Of a DNA stretch of 64,000 bases, positions 36,701 through 48,350 are shown piece after piece; the first letter of the stretch is position 1; each line of letters starts with the position of its first letter. The stretch comes from Diphasiastrum complanatum (taxonomy: Eukaryota; Streptophyta; Lycopodiopsida; Lycopodiales; Lycopodiaceae), in NCBI GenBank assembly GCA_029204225.1, contig CM055113.1, positions 6,589,019 through 6,653,018 on the forward strand, given 5' to 3'. The translations under genes were made by a program, and so were the position numbers. A model generated the notes under the pieces. That model worked only from the letters and a program-made list of their open reading frames with translations. It searched no databases and was not told the DNA's origin.

Positions 36701-37560
36701 TATTAGTGCTGAAGTTAATGCTTTTTTAAAAAAATTTCAAAGACTTCTAAAGCTTCTACTGTCCAGATAGGAACAATAGTCAATTTGTATATAGGTCGTG
36801 CTAAATCCGCAAAGAGGATAATAAAGATTCGATAGTAGTTCGCATGACCCATAAATACGTAAACTCCACGAATTGTTGCTGGCGATGGCAATTCCACAAT
36901 AACTTTGATCTTGGAATAATCTGTGGCAATACCATGTCTTGATATCACATGTCCAAGCACAACTCCGTGGAAAACCCATATCTGACATTTTTCTGGATTA
37001 AGAGAAATCTGATATTTGCGACATCTTTCAAATACTTTTTCCAATCGATCCAGGTGGTCTGTATATGTACTATGAACTCCCAAGTCGTCCAAGTAAATTT
37101 CAAGAAATTTCTGCAGATAATCTTTAAAAGCAAATTGCATTAGTCTTTGGAATGAACTTGGTGCATTACAGAGTCCAAATGACATTGCTTTGTAAGCATA
37201 GGTGTCCCATTTTGTTGCAAAAGCAGTTTTGTGGCAATCGGCAGGTGCGATCTTAACCTAGTTGTAACCACTAAATCCATCCAGAAAACTATAAGCTTCT
37301 GCTCCGGCTAGGCGATCCAAAAAGCTTTTAGTAAAAGGTAATGGAAAGTGATCCTTCCGGTCACTTTGTTCAACGCTTTGAGGTTCACACAGATCCTCAA
37401 TTTCCCATTTTTCTTAGGAACAATGACAATCGATAAAATCCATTCAGTATGTTCAATCTCATAAATAAAATCGGCGTTAAGGTATCTCTGAAGTTCTTTC
37501 TTTATCAGATCCGCTACATTAGGATTACAGCGATAGAACTATGTAACCTTTGGAATTGCA
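36701..37560 (-). pseudogene. A2 reverse transcriptase
   Basis: The open part (156 codons from 37185) holds MSFGLCNAPSSFQRLMQFAF, the catalytic EIYLDDLGVHS (near 37083-37100), NPEKCQIWVFHGVVLGHV and RGVYVFMGHANYYRIF. The N-terminal RT blocks between 37185 and 37560 are present in other frames with stops. Confidence 0.88.
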
Positions 37561-38041
37561 TCAAGTAATAAAGGTATGGTATGTTCAGTCACTGATGTTG
37601 GAATACCCTTCAAATCTTGATAAGTCCATGCAAAACAATTTTGATACTTAATAAGTAACAAGCGGAGTGTTTGATATTGTTCAGGAGTAAGTTGTGATCC
37701 AACTTGTACAATCTTTTCCGGTTCTCCTGGCTCGGCAAGATTCATTGACTGCATTTTAGCTGGGCCATTGTAAACTTCTTTAGATTTCGACATGTATTCT
37801 TCAGATTCACGATGTGCTTTAGGTAACATGATAACCACATCATCCAGTGTATAACGTTTAAAATGCTTGGACATATCATGCTGGACTACGTTTGCTTGTT
37901 CTTTTTCAAAAGGACTTGCCTTGGATCTTCGTTTAGCCTTCTTAGCAGGAATTGATCGTGGAGGTGATGACTTTCGAGATGATAAATCTTTTTTCAAAGG
38001 TGAAGACTTCCTAGATGATGATGTCTTACTAGAAATAGCAA
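37561..38041 (-). pseudogene. A2 linker before RT, starting at an LTR
   Basis: An open stretch with KRYTLDDVVIMLPKAHRESE and LLLIKYQNCFAWTYQDLKG links protease to RT. It is the unbroken reference across the point where A1 is cut (near 37655). The sequence begins abruptly at 38041, at the end of the X2 LTR, so gag and protease of A2 are missing. Confidence 0.82.
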
Positions 38042-38441
38042 GGACATTCATCAATGCATTTCTGAAGAGAACCAATCTGCTTTATTGAAATGAGACAATA
38101 AACATGAGGAGCAATTTGAGTTGGTCCCTTCTTATAGTAGAGAGGAGGACCTTGGCCTCTGAATCCTATTGGTCCAGTCTTGTGTCTCTTTTTATTCAAA
38201 TTTAAAAAAGTTTGGGAACCATCAAAATTGGAGGGAAATCCAACTTTATTCACTAACTTGACATTTAGGCCCTACGACATTAAAAGTCCCGCAAAAAGGC
38301 CTAAAGTCCTTTTAATGAATTTTAACTAATCAATCAAATAACTATGTGATCATCGAGTTGGACTTACACACGCAGGTGCCAAATCCCTCTCACTTATTAT
38401 CTAGGATTAGGATTGCCTTGGGATCCGCAAACCCTCCAACA
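38042..38441 (-). repeat. LTR between A1/X2 and A2
   Basis: On the minus strand it starts TGTTGGAGGGTTTGCGG right after AGTTTTGGTGGGGGATAC, a good polypurine tract. It has a TATA-like CTACTATAAGAAGG near 38135 and AATAAA signals near 38200 and 38090. It ends at about 38042, where A2 begins. No second copy is in the window, so the inner boundary is inferred. Confidence 0.6.
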
Positions 38442-38460
38442 GTATCCCCCACCAAAACTG
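38442..38460 (-). other. Polypurine tract of A1/X2
   Basis: AGTTTTGGTGGGGGATAC on the minus strand lies between the end of ORF-X2 and the LTR start. Confidence 0.6.
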
Positions 38461-38499
38461 GTGGCTGTCCCACGACACCTGCAATATGCAGTTATTGGA

Positions 38500-41360
38500 G
38501 ACTTTTATTGGCTTCACACCGAATCTTGATTAAATGGTATTGCACCTTCTCCATAAAGTCGAGGCATGCAGTATTAAAATCCAAATTGTGTGGCAAAAAA
38601 CAATGGTGGGCTCCGCAATCCACTTGGAGGTTGTCCATGATGTGAAGCATGATTTCCAAGAGCCTCCCATCATTGTCTCATGAAAATATAAACGAGCAAC
38701 TGGCAGCTGGTCTTTGATTTGCTCTAGGGCCATCGGCTTATTTGGATCGAATGCCAGAGGAGGGAGATAATCGTCCCATCGGGTTGCCACTGACGCCAAC
38801 AGAGTTAGATCTTTAGCAAACATTGCAAATTGTCGCACTGTTGGATCTGGAGAGTGGACATATTCTCTCTGATAGGCTTGTAAGGCACGGTGAAAATCCA
38901 CTGAGATTGTCCAATTGTGGGACTGATGGATGATTGGCCAATTGGGTGTATGGATGGTGATCTTGTCCACAGCCAACCCCAAATCTTTCCATTTATTTCT
39001 TCACGGCATTGGCACGTAATAGGAATCTACCCGCAATTGGCGAGGGTTGGCGACGTAACTCCTAATTGATGCCAAAGTTTTTTCGAAAACAATGATTCTC
39101 CATGCCGGTTGCTCTCCCAATGCAGGTATTCAATCCAACTCTTTGTCGGCCTCTATCTCAGAGGTCTTAAACTTCAGAACCCATCCACCACGCGAGGACT
39201 CATGCGGATGTTGCTTTAAGAAGGTCTGGATCTGGTCCTCGACGTTGATGGGCCTTCTAAATAGAGGTGTGGTCCTTGATGAGGATGGACCTGCTTGTAC
39301 TGCCGGTAAGATTGGTGGTGGTTCGGCGATATCTGGAGCTCCCCCCTGGTTCATGCTCGAATCTACCCCTATATCCATTGGTACGGGGATTCGTGGTCCA
39401 GTTTCCAACACTTGAGCGGCTGCTTTTTCATAGGCGATGATGGTCTCTTTAGCCTTTGCCAACTCGGTTGAAGCTGCTCCTTTGAACCTGTCAAAGCGGC
39501 CTTGAAATCCCTGAAGGGCCACTTTGTATGTCTCCACTTTCTTGAACAAATACGCAATCTCCGTCGGTGTGACCAAATGATCTAGTATTTGTATTTGAAG
39601 ATACGCATCTAGTTCAAGGGTGGTCGCATCCAATTCACCCTGAAGCCACATGCGATCTTGTTCGACCATCTGTAATTGACCCTTCAGTAGCTGCACCTGT
39701 TGCTTTGCATCCTACACGGCCTTATCCACCTGATCTTGTGCAGTTGTCAGGGTGTTTTGCAGGGAGCTGATGTAGTCTTCCAAGCGATCAGCTTGTTGCT
39801 GGGCCAACTTCTTTTCGGCTTCAGCCTTGTCTTCATGCTGTTTGGCAATCTTTAATTCTCGATCCAGCTGGACAAGTTTCTGGCTGATCAGAGTGTTTTC
39901 GGACCCCATCTTGGAGATTCTCTACTCCATTTCCTTCTTCTTATCCAGCATAGATTGGATCACTTGTGCAAGGCTTGAAACCAAACCTAGAGCATCGCCA
40001 GAATCGACGGTCATGGAGGTGACAGCAACAGGACGACCTGATGGTACTGTCCTTGGTAGGCATGGAATAGGTACTAGTACTTCTTCTTCTTCAAAAATGT
40101 CTTCTTATTCAAATCCCTCAGGCACTGTGGCGTCGAACTGTTTCGGTGATTTCACAGCCTTGTTGACCCGAAGTGCGGCTGGGCTATCTTTCGTGTGAGG
40201 TGGCTGGCAGACATCTTCAACACCAACAGTAGATTCATGGATATGTCCGAATTCTCTTCCAGAGGGCTTTGCGGCATTTCAAAAATTTCAGTGGCCCCAA
40301 GGGGGTCGGAATCATCGAACATATCCATAAAGAACTGTGTGTTTGGTGAGGTGGCTTCAGTGTGTGGGGGTGAGGCGACCTGGGCAGCTGTGATGGGAAT
40401 GGTAGGCCCAATGGTCACAGACTGTCCTTGAATGGAAGCAGAGATGAGGGAAGCATCATAGGCTGGGGGAATGGGAAGTTCAGTGCAAACAACAGAAGGG
40501 GGTGGAAGCACGACTGACGAGGTATGCCTAGTGCGACGTCGTGACGCGGAAGGCGAGTCAAGAATAGCGATCTCGCTGCGTCGACGATGACAACTATGAG
40601 AACTCGAGGCCTGGTGAGATGACTCTACCGGTGTTTCTTCGTAGACCGAAAGCATGGAATCTAGGTGGAAGCCATGGATTCTGTTTTCTAAGTGAGAAGC
40701 GGCTAAAAGGGACAATAAAGAGCCAGCAGCGAACTGCTGCTTAGTATTGGCCTTAATAGCTCGTTTGAGCTCACCAGAAATAGTCTTGAACCAATTATAT
40801 GGTTCAAGAGGGGTTTTGGCCAACTTGGTGTGGGACTCCACTATCCTATGGAGGATCTGTGATGTGATGTGGTCTTTCCTGAGGTTGCCAACCATCAGGA
40901 AGTTGTTTAGTAGCTGGGCAGCAGCGTGGATTGAAGGCTCAATGATGGCTTTCAGAAGGTAGTCGTCATTGGTCCAGTGCAGATCGTTGGTGAGGTCAAT
41001 ATATGGCTTGATGGCCTATTTGGCGTGCTTGTGATTGGGTGAGGCCTGCGTGCCAGATGCTATACCTATAGCTGCAAGGGCAGCCTCAGTGATGCGCATC
41101 TTGTGTGTGGCTCCCTGGAAAGTGATATAAAATTTAGATTTCTCTTCCTTCCATGTACTAAAGACAAGAGTGATAAATTCCATATTGATGCGACCAGAAA
41201 AAGCTCTCTCATGAATACCCATTGCAGTGAGAAAAGGCTCCGCAAGGGTCATTCACTGAGTGACCATGCTTGTGCTAGGAAGGATCATGATGTCCATTGC
41301 AGATGGGACATCACGACGGATAGTATAGCACGGAGACTGGGAAGTATCGGTAGAAGACAT
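38500..41360 (-). pseudogene. ORF-X copy 2 (X2), nearly full length, third ORF of A1
   Basis: About 940 codons on the minus strand from the ATG at 41360. The N-terminal domain runs about 41360-40690 (a TGG-to-TGA stop near 41255; NMEFITLVFSTWKEE; IIEPSIHAAAQLLNNFLM; YNWFKTISGELKRAIKA). A Ser/Pro-rich acidic linker extends to about 39990, and a coiled coil spans about 39960-39480 (ELKIAKQHEDKAEAEKKLAQ). The C-terminal domain, about 39250-38600, has FLKQHPHESSRGGWVLKF, RVDSYYVPMP, NWPIIHQSHNWTISVDFH, WDDYLPPLAFDPNKPM and PVARLYFHETMM. Five or so stops and one frameshift break it. The layout recalls plant-transposon proteins found beyond integrase in some Ty3 elements, but I cannot assign a family. 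Confidence 0.75.
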
Positions 41361-42150
41361 AATGATCAGAAAGGAAATATAAAACGCGTAAAAGTGTCTC
41401 AGATAGCAGTGCAGAAATTTTGGAGGCTTTGGTCGTGGTAAAAATTCGCAAGAGCTTCGCTAGCACAAGTGAGAAATGAATTGAATTTAGTCAACTTATA
41501 AGTGAATCTGGTGGGTCCATTACACTGAATACTAGTTTGGCTGATCAGTTTTGAACGAAAATTTGTAGGCATGTACAGTACTGTGATAATAGGGTATAAA
41601 AATCTCGGCGAAGGTTTCTGGGGATTTGAACCTATCAAGCGAACATTTTCCAGGCCTGGCGAAGGATGAACCTTCGCCCAGGAGGGTCCTTCGCCCAGGT
41701 ACTATCATAAATGTAGTTTTTAAAGACCTGAACCTATGGACAAAAATTTGTTATTTTTGACTTGGAAAAACATCAAGTATAAGGGAATCAGAATTTAGGA
41801 TTTTAAATCATCTTAACATTTTAAGATCATCTAACAAGTCGGCGAAGGTTAATAATGAGGTTAAGATGCTCGGCAAAGGTTTTGGATAGGAACCTTTGCC
41901 CACCTCAAATTAGATAAATCTAGAGTGGATGTACAGTCTGAGAGCTCAGTGCAGGTTTCTGATACTGAATACGCTAAATCTGACCAAAACAATGATTTCT
42001 AAGTCTTTTTCCATCAAAAAATTATTGTGCTTCATTTTCTATACTGATGACTTTCTGACTTTTGCTCATCAGTCTTTTCTCAATTTAATAAATTTTTTTA
42101 TTTTAACTATCTTTTTTCAAAAAACTTAGTAAAAAATTAAAAAACAAATA
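41361..42150 (-). promoter_or_regulatory. A1 spacer between integrase and ORF-X with ACCTTCGCC motifs
   Basis: Close copy of 34189-34970. ACCTTCGCC/GGCGAAGGT motifs and variants lie near 41606, 41655, 41670, 41687, 41841, 41872 and 41900. A TATA-like TTTTTATACCC (minus) near 41596 precedes the ORF-X ATG by about 240 bp. Noncoding otherwise. Confidence 0.58.
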
Positions 42151-42153
42151 AAA

Positions 42154-43085
42154 TTAAAAAAACCATTGAGATCCAACTTGCTGAATTGGTGGAGCAGGTT
42201 GCCAAAACTTGCGTAAGAGGCTGCCATTCACCGGAGTATCAAATCGTTTTCCATCCAAGTGCTCAAGAATTACTGCGCCATAGTTCAAGATTTCCTTCAC
42301 TTTATACGGGCCTTCCCCGATAAATTTCAACTTACCCTTGATCAGCTTGGTTTTGTACATTAATACAAAATCTCCTGCTTTCAAATATTTTTTGTGCAAT
42401 CGGCGATCGTGCCATGCCTTGCGGCGGGCTTTCTCTGCTGCTAAGGCATGAACTGCCATCAATCGGGTTTCACATAATTTGTGCAACGCTTCATGGTAGA
42501 GTTGTAAAGACGTATCATCATTTAATCGTTCGGTGGCCGCTATGCGTAAAGATGGGATTAAAAATTCAATCGGCATGACAGCATCTTGACCATAAACCAG
42601 TTGAAAAGGTGTTTGATTTGTACTATTTTTGTAAGCGGTTTTGAATGCTCATAATGCTGCATACAGTTTATGTTCCCAATCAGACCAACTTGCTTCAACT
42701 TTCGTTGTCATAATGGGGCAGAGAATCTTATTGGAAGATTCAGCTTGGCCATTCCCTCTGGGATACTAGGGAGTACTAAATCTGTGTATAACAAAAAAAT
42801 CTTCCAGTAAACACTTTATTGTTTGATTAACAAAGTGTGTACCCCGGTCACTAACAATCTCGATCGGACATCCAAATCTGATGACAATATTTCATATAGA
42901 AACTTGGCCATAGATTTCGCATCAGCAACTTTGACAGCATTGGCTTCAACCCACTTGGTCATGTAATCAGTTGCTACGACAATGTATCGGGCTTGAGATC
43001 CTTACGCGACAGGGTGAATAGGTCCAACATAATCCAGTCCCCATTTTTCAAACGGTGCTTGCAATAAAACCGGATGCAAGGGTCT
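42154..43085 (-). pseudogene. A1 integrase, C-terminal two thirds
   Basis: 140 open codons at the end (MPIEFLIPSLRIAATERLND through GEGPYKVKEILNYGAVILEH) plus core pieces upstream. Compared with A2, about 180 bp covering the zinc-binding region are deleted at about 43085. No chromodomain. Confidence 0.82.
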
Positions 43086-43610
43086 GGTACTTCATGCGGT
43101 AAAACAAACCTTCATAAAATATTATCTGATCCACGACGATACAATTGTCTTGCAATTAATTGATAAGGTTGAGTCTTATGAATCAATTGTCTCGTCTGTA
43201 CTTTTGTCAAGGAGTCATTTGGTTGTCCTAGCATCAGGTACTCAACAATATCTGCTGCCCACTCAGGTACTACTTCAACATAGAATAACACAACATCTGG
43301 CAATTCAACATCCACTTCAGTGTTAACTGGTGCGGATTCGATTTAAGAAATGTGATCGGCTAGATAATGTTGTTTCCTCTTTCGAACTACAATTCGAAAG
43401 TCAAATTCAGTCAATAACAATAACCATCTTGCAATACGTCCAGTATTGCACATCTTGTTTACCAAGTAAAGTAATGGTTGATGATCCGTATAAAATACAA
43501 AGTGCATTTCCATGAGGTAGTGACGAAATTTTTGAACAGAATCATGGCCAATGCCTCACGTTCTGTCTCATGTTGGAGAACGCAATATTAGTGCTGAAGT
43601 TAATGCTTTT
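43086..43610 (-). pseudogene. A1 RNase H and connection, deleted
   Basis: The RNase H core (MEMHFVFYTDH-equivalent and RIARWLLLLTEF) is recognisable near 43400-43520. About 130 bp of its first half are missing near 43567, where CGTTCTGTCTCATGTTGG joins sequences separated in A2. Confidence 0.75.
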
Positions 43611-44538
43611 TTAAAAAAATTTCAAAGGCTTCTAACGCTTCTACTGTCCAGATAGGAACAATATTCAGTTTGTATATAGGTCATGCTAAATCCGCAAAGA
43701 GGATAATAAAGATTCGATAGTAGTTCGCGTGACACATAAACACATAAACTCCACGAATTGTTGCTGGCGGTGGCAATTCCACAATAACTTTGATCTTGGA
43801 ATAATCTGTGGCAATACCATGTCTTGATATCACATGTCCAAGCACAACTCCGTGGAAAACCCATATCTGACATTTTTCTGGATTAAGAGAAATCTGATAT
43901 TTGCGACATCTTTCAAATACTTTTTCCAATCGATCTAGGTGGTCTGTATATGTACTATGAACTCCCAAGTCGTCCAAGTAAATTTCAAGGAATTTTTGCA
44001 GATAATCTTTAAAAGCAAATTGCATTAGTCTTTGGAATGAACTTGGTGCATTACAGAGTCCAAACGGCATTACTTTGTAAGCATAGGTGTCCCATCCTGT
44101 TGCAAAAGCAGTTTTGTGGCGATCGGTAGGTGCGATCTTAACCTGGTTGTAACCACTAAATCCATCTAGAAAACTATAAGCTTCCGCTCCAGCAAGGCGA
44201 TCCAAAATGCTTTTCTAGTAAAAGGTAACGGAAAGTGATCCTTCCGCATCACTTTGTTCAACACTTTGAGGTTCACACAGATCCTCAATTTCTCATTTTT
44301 CCAAGAAACAAAGACAATCGATAAAATCCATTCAGTATGCTCGATCTCATAAATAAAATTGGCGTTAAGCAATCTCTGAAGTTCTTTCTTTATCAGATCC
44401 GCTACATTAGGATTACAGTAGAACTTTGTAACCTTTGGAACTGCATCAGGTACTAGAGGTATGGTATGTTCAATCACTGATGTCGGAATACCCTTCAAAT
44501 CTTGATAAGTCCATGCAAAGCAATCTTGATACTTAATA
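43611..44538 (-). pseudogene. A1 reverse transcriptase, up to the inversion break
   Basis: 174 open codons from 44205 contain FLDGFSGYNQVKIAPTDRHK, MPFGLCNAPSSFQRLM and the catalytic EIYLDDLGVHS (near 43970-43990). Upstream, IYEIEHTEWILSIVFV and KYQDCFAWTYQDLKGIP run to 44538, where A sequence ends. This is the missing second half of the A1 polyprotein that stops at 6800. Confidence 0.88.
44538..44538. other. Inversion breakpoint 2 (B1 5' part joined to A1 3' part)
   Basis: On the minus strand AATCAGACTAT (B integrase) joins TATTAAGTATC (A linker) with one shared base. Compared with the unbroken copies at 30840 and 37655, about 5 bp of A and about 1 bp of B are missing across the two joins. 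Confidence 0.85.
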
Positions 44539-45160
44539 TAGTCTGATTAGTTCTCTCTGTCTGGCCATCTGATTCAAGATGATCAGAAGAACTAAAACTA
44601 AGCAAGGTTTCAAGCTTATGGAATACAGTTGACCAAAAGTGACCTGTAAATTTAGGATCTCTATCACTAACTATATCACTTGGCAGTCCCTGAAGTCTAA
44701 ATAATCTTTTCACAAAGATCTGGGCTAAATCCGAAGCCTCAGTAGTTGACTTGACTAGTATAAAAGTAGCTAATTTAGTCAACTTGTCCACCACAACCCA
44801 AATAGAATCATTTTGGCGTTGGATCTTTGGAAGTCCAACCACAAAATCCATAGATATACTTTCCCATTGCTTCTAAGGGATATCTAGGAGATGTAACAAC
44901 CCTCTAATCTTTAAGCATTCAACTTTGGCTAACTGGCAAGGTCTACGCTTAACCACATAAGACTCAACAAATGGCTTGAATTTCGGCCAATAAAACTCTC
45001 TTTTGACCAAGTCCAAACTCTTGTGTATACCCAGATGACCTGCACAGGGAACATCATGACACTCATAAAGAATCTTCTTTTTTAATTCATCATCCGCTAG
45101 TACACAAATTTTCCGATTCCGAAATAGAAACATAACTCGGATACAAAACTGTTCCACTAT
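44539..45160 (-). pseudogene. Chromovirus B1 integrase, N-terminal half
   Basis: The zinc-binding region (HDVPCAGHLGIHKSLDLVKR ... CQLAKVE) precedes the core (MDFVVGLPKIQRQNDSIWVV, GLPSDIVSDRDPKFTGHFW, DGQTERTNQT). A stop near 44872 separates two open parts. The rest of the domain and the chromodomain are at 6801-7527 on the other strand. Confidence 0.88.
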
Positions 45161-45181
45161 CTTCTTATCTTTCTTAGGAAC

Positions 45182-45740
45182 CTAAGACCCTTGTGAGTAA
45201 ATCTCTATTCCATTCTCATTTTTTCCTATCTCGACCATCTTCCAGATGGGACCAAAATGAGAATCTGATTCACATTTTCCTCTCAGTGAAAGATATTGAT
45301 CAGTGGAAATCTGGGTGAATGAAAGTTCATTTAATTCACCAATCCAACTAAGCGCATCTGCAACTTGGTTAGAGCTACCCTTGACATATCGGATCTCATG
45401 ATCAAATTCCTGCATAAGTTCAGCCCAACGAGCTTTATGACCTCTTAGATCGTTTTGATTACAAAAGTACTTTAGAGGTTGGTGATCTGTATACACTATA
45501 AACTGACTACCATAAAGGTAATGTCTCCAGGTTTTAAGTGCATGAATCACAACAAATAACTCTTTCTCCTGAGTTGTGTAATGCAATTGAGGCACTGTGA
45601 GTTTCTTGCTTTCAAACGCTATCGGCCTATCCTCACCGAATCGCTTGCATCAGTTCGCATGACGTAAGGTAAATCAAGATTCGTGATCTGTAAAATAGGA
45701 GCTAAAGCAACCATTTGCTTGAGTTTCTCAAAGCATTGTT
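45182..45740 (-). pseudogene. Chromovirus B1 RNase H
   Basis: 137 open codons: QLHYTTQEKELFVVIHALKT, YTDHQPLKYF, RWAELMQEFDHEIRYVKGSS and NQVADALSW, the textbook Ty3 RNase H tail. The N-terminal Asp region near 45640-45700 is in a different frame. Confidence 0.9.
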
Positions 45741-46890
45741 CAATTCATCATTTCACTCAATAGGCTCGCTAGGTTGACTTCTCTTTTTCTTTTTGTTAAC
45801 TCTATCTCTAGTCAAATTATTTAAGGGTGTTGCCACTTAAGCATAATCCTCAATTGACTTACGAAAACTGTAAAACCGAGAAAAGATTTAGCTTCTCTAA
45901 CCGTCTTCGGTATCGGCCATTCAAGCACTGTCTTGACCTTACTCTCGTCAATCTCCCACCCACTACGAGTGATCTTATGACCGAGGTACAACAACTCATG
46001 CTTAAAGAGCTCACATTTAGATTCCTTAGCATAGAGTTTCTCTCATCTGAGAATATCTAAGATAGTACTAAGATGACTCAAATGCTCCTTAAGTGTTCTG
46101 CTGTAGATGAGAATATCATCTAAGAATACAACCACAAACTTCCCTAGATATGGACGAAAAAGATCGTTCATCATCTGTTGGAACATAGCTGGTGCATTCG
46201 TCAACTCAAAAGAAAGCACGAGAGATTCATAGTGACCGTATCTCGTCCGAAACCAGTCTTATGGACGTCATCCAGATGAATTCTAATCTGATGATATCTG
46301 GTTCTAAGATCTATCTTTGTGAAGTGTTTAGCTCCACCGAATCGATCTACCAGGTCATCCATACAAGGTAAAGGATATTTATTCTTAGTAGTTACTTTAT
46401 TCAACTCTTTGTAGTCCACACACATCCTGAAGCCTCCATCTTTTTTCGCTTTTAGAAGAACAGGAGCACCCCAAGGCGACTTACTTGGCTGAATATGACC
46501 CATCTTTAGGTAATTTTCAATTTGCTTAGTAATCTCTACCTCTTCTTTCAAAGAGAACTTGTAAGACTGTCTAGAGATAGGGTGACTACCTGGAATTAGC
46601 TCAATCTTATGGTCTACCGATCTGGACGGCGGTACTCCATGAGGTAATTCTTCTGGAAATACATCTTTAAATTTAGACAGTAACTTATTCTTCTCAATTT
46701 GCTCCTGATCTAAGTCTACCGAGTTAAGAATTTTTGACAATTCACAACTACTTAGATGCATTTCAGATAAATCCAAAATTGGCTTAACAAATAAAGAATA
46801 AGCTCCATGTTGCGAATCAAAAAATTCCATTACATTAGCAAATGAACTCATTGCAAATGGATGTACAAAATTGTCTCCAAACAATGTAAC
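45741..46890 (-). pseudogene. Chromovirus B1 reverse transcriptase
   Basis: The open N-terminal part (46884-46201) ends with [40 protein letters not shown] and [13 protein letters not shown]. After a frameshift near 46205 the catalytic [12 protein letters not shown] follows at about 46105-46140 (FLDD instead of YLDD), then LGHKITRSGWEIDESKV. Stops occur from about 46060 on. Confidence 0.88.
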
Positions 46891-47290
46891 TATTTCTTTA
46901 CCCTCCTGAAAAGAGAGAACATGGTTCTCAAAATCTATCTAAGGATTCTTATTAAATAACTACTCGTATCCTAGAATAATGTCCGTACGCGCTAAATCTA
47001 AAACATGGAAATCAATTAACTCTCTATAGTCCTAGATCCAAACTAGGAGCCTTGGATTTTTCATATCCCATGTCTCCAACTCCACTCATGAAGCTAGATA
47101 TACTCGGTATCTATGGTTACTGGCTTTGGTTTTGAGTTCGAGTCTCTGCACAAGACCAAAGTTGATGAGATTATGAGTAGATCCATTTTCCATTAAAATA
47201 TTAACTTCATGTCCCCTTTCAAATGAAATAAATCATTTGGCAAGAATGAAGTAGTACTGAAAGAACAATCACACTCACAATTAATTTTAT
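46891..47290 (-). pseudogene. Chromovirus B1 protease
   Basis: MENGSTHNLINFGLVQRL near 47150-47205 corresponds to the D-S-G-A/S-T-H-N motif with Glu-Asn replacing Asp-Ser, which would kill the enzyme. DIILGYE near 46965 matches the usual ...GMDWL region. Several stops are present. Confidence 0.75.
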
Positions 47291-48160
47291 TAATTTTCAG
47301 CTTAAGATTCTCTTTACCTAGCATCTCAATCACTTGAGCTGCGCCTTTCTTTCATTCCAGGCAGATTTTCATAACATGTCCAGGCTGATTGCAATGGAAA
47401 CAAACATTGGTCCTTCTAAATTTAGATGCAGCTTGATCCAGTTCGTCGAAACATTTAGTTTTCTTAGTCCCACGAACTCTTTTCTTCCTTTTTTCTGGCT
47501 GGGTCCTATGATCCAGATGGATTAGCCTATAATTGCTTCCTAGATGCCACTACCATGGAGTCGTATGCTTTCGCGACACGCACTACATCATCAAAAGTTT
47601 GAAGCACGTTACGCTTACACTCATTCTGATAATTTGTGGACACAGACCTATGATAAACTGCCACAGTGCCATTTTTGCATCGAATGAGGGGACTTTATTC
47701 CATAAATCCATAAAATCTTGTAGGTACAAGTCCAAACTCTGAGTACCCAATTTGCAATTCACAAATCTTTGGTAAAAATCCGAGTCGTTCACACCCACAA
47801 ACGACTTCCTGAACACCTCCATAAACTCGTCCCATGTGGTAAGTTTAGGTTGCAAATCACGCCACAATGACAAAGCTTTACCACGAAAGAACAGAATAGC
47901 ACTCTCTATCTTTTTCTCCTTAGGAATTCCATGTAGATTAAAATAATTGGTCCACTTATTTTAATCAGTCATTCACAATTTCAGGTTTATTCTCTTTCTT
48001 TTCCCGTAAAGAAGATTCAGGCTGAAAGCCCAAATTCGGAACCGACAAATCTCTCACTTGATTCACCTTACTTCCATTTGTTGATCACATAAAGTATTCC
48101 TATTGTTTATCTCATTAAGTGCTTGGCTTAATGAATGGCAAATTTGCAAATAGGTAGGCA
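47291..48160 (-). pseudogene. Chromovirus B1 gag
   Basis: The gag core WDEFMEVFRKSFV ... NCKLGTQSLDLYLQDFMDLW lies at 47583-47873 and the zinc knuckle CFHCNQPGHVMKIC (CX2CX4HX4C) near 47355-47400. Frames shift at least twice. The 5' end merges into unrecognised DNA near 48160; no 5' LTR or primer site remains. Confidence 0.82.
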
Positions 48161-48350
48161 TTGGCACCTGACCATCGAGAGCTGCATTTGCATTATTGTC
48201 TATGTTCACGGATTCCTTGAATCTGTGAACACGATTTTCTGCTTCTTCTTATACTTCTGTAGTTACGGTTCTTTATGGTACTTCTTCTTATTAGAACAGT
48301 TACAAGCAAAAGCGTTACCCAGTTTTCAGCATGTATTTCCTAGCCTGTCA
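48161..48350. other. Unassigned junction DNA
   Basis: Between the lost 5' end of B1 and the LTR of X3. It contains the local inverted repeat TTCACGGATTCCTTGAATCTGTGAA near 48208-48232 and no gene. Confidence 0.35.

Noticed and set aside
47100-47170. tRNA-like GAGTTCGAGTCTCTGC segment
   Set aside because: It is part of the B1 protease region and lacks the other tRNA arms.
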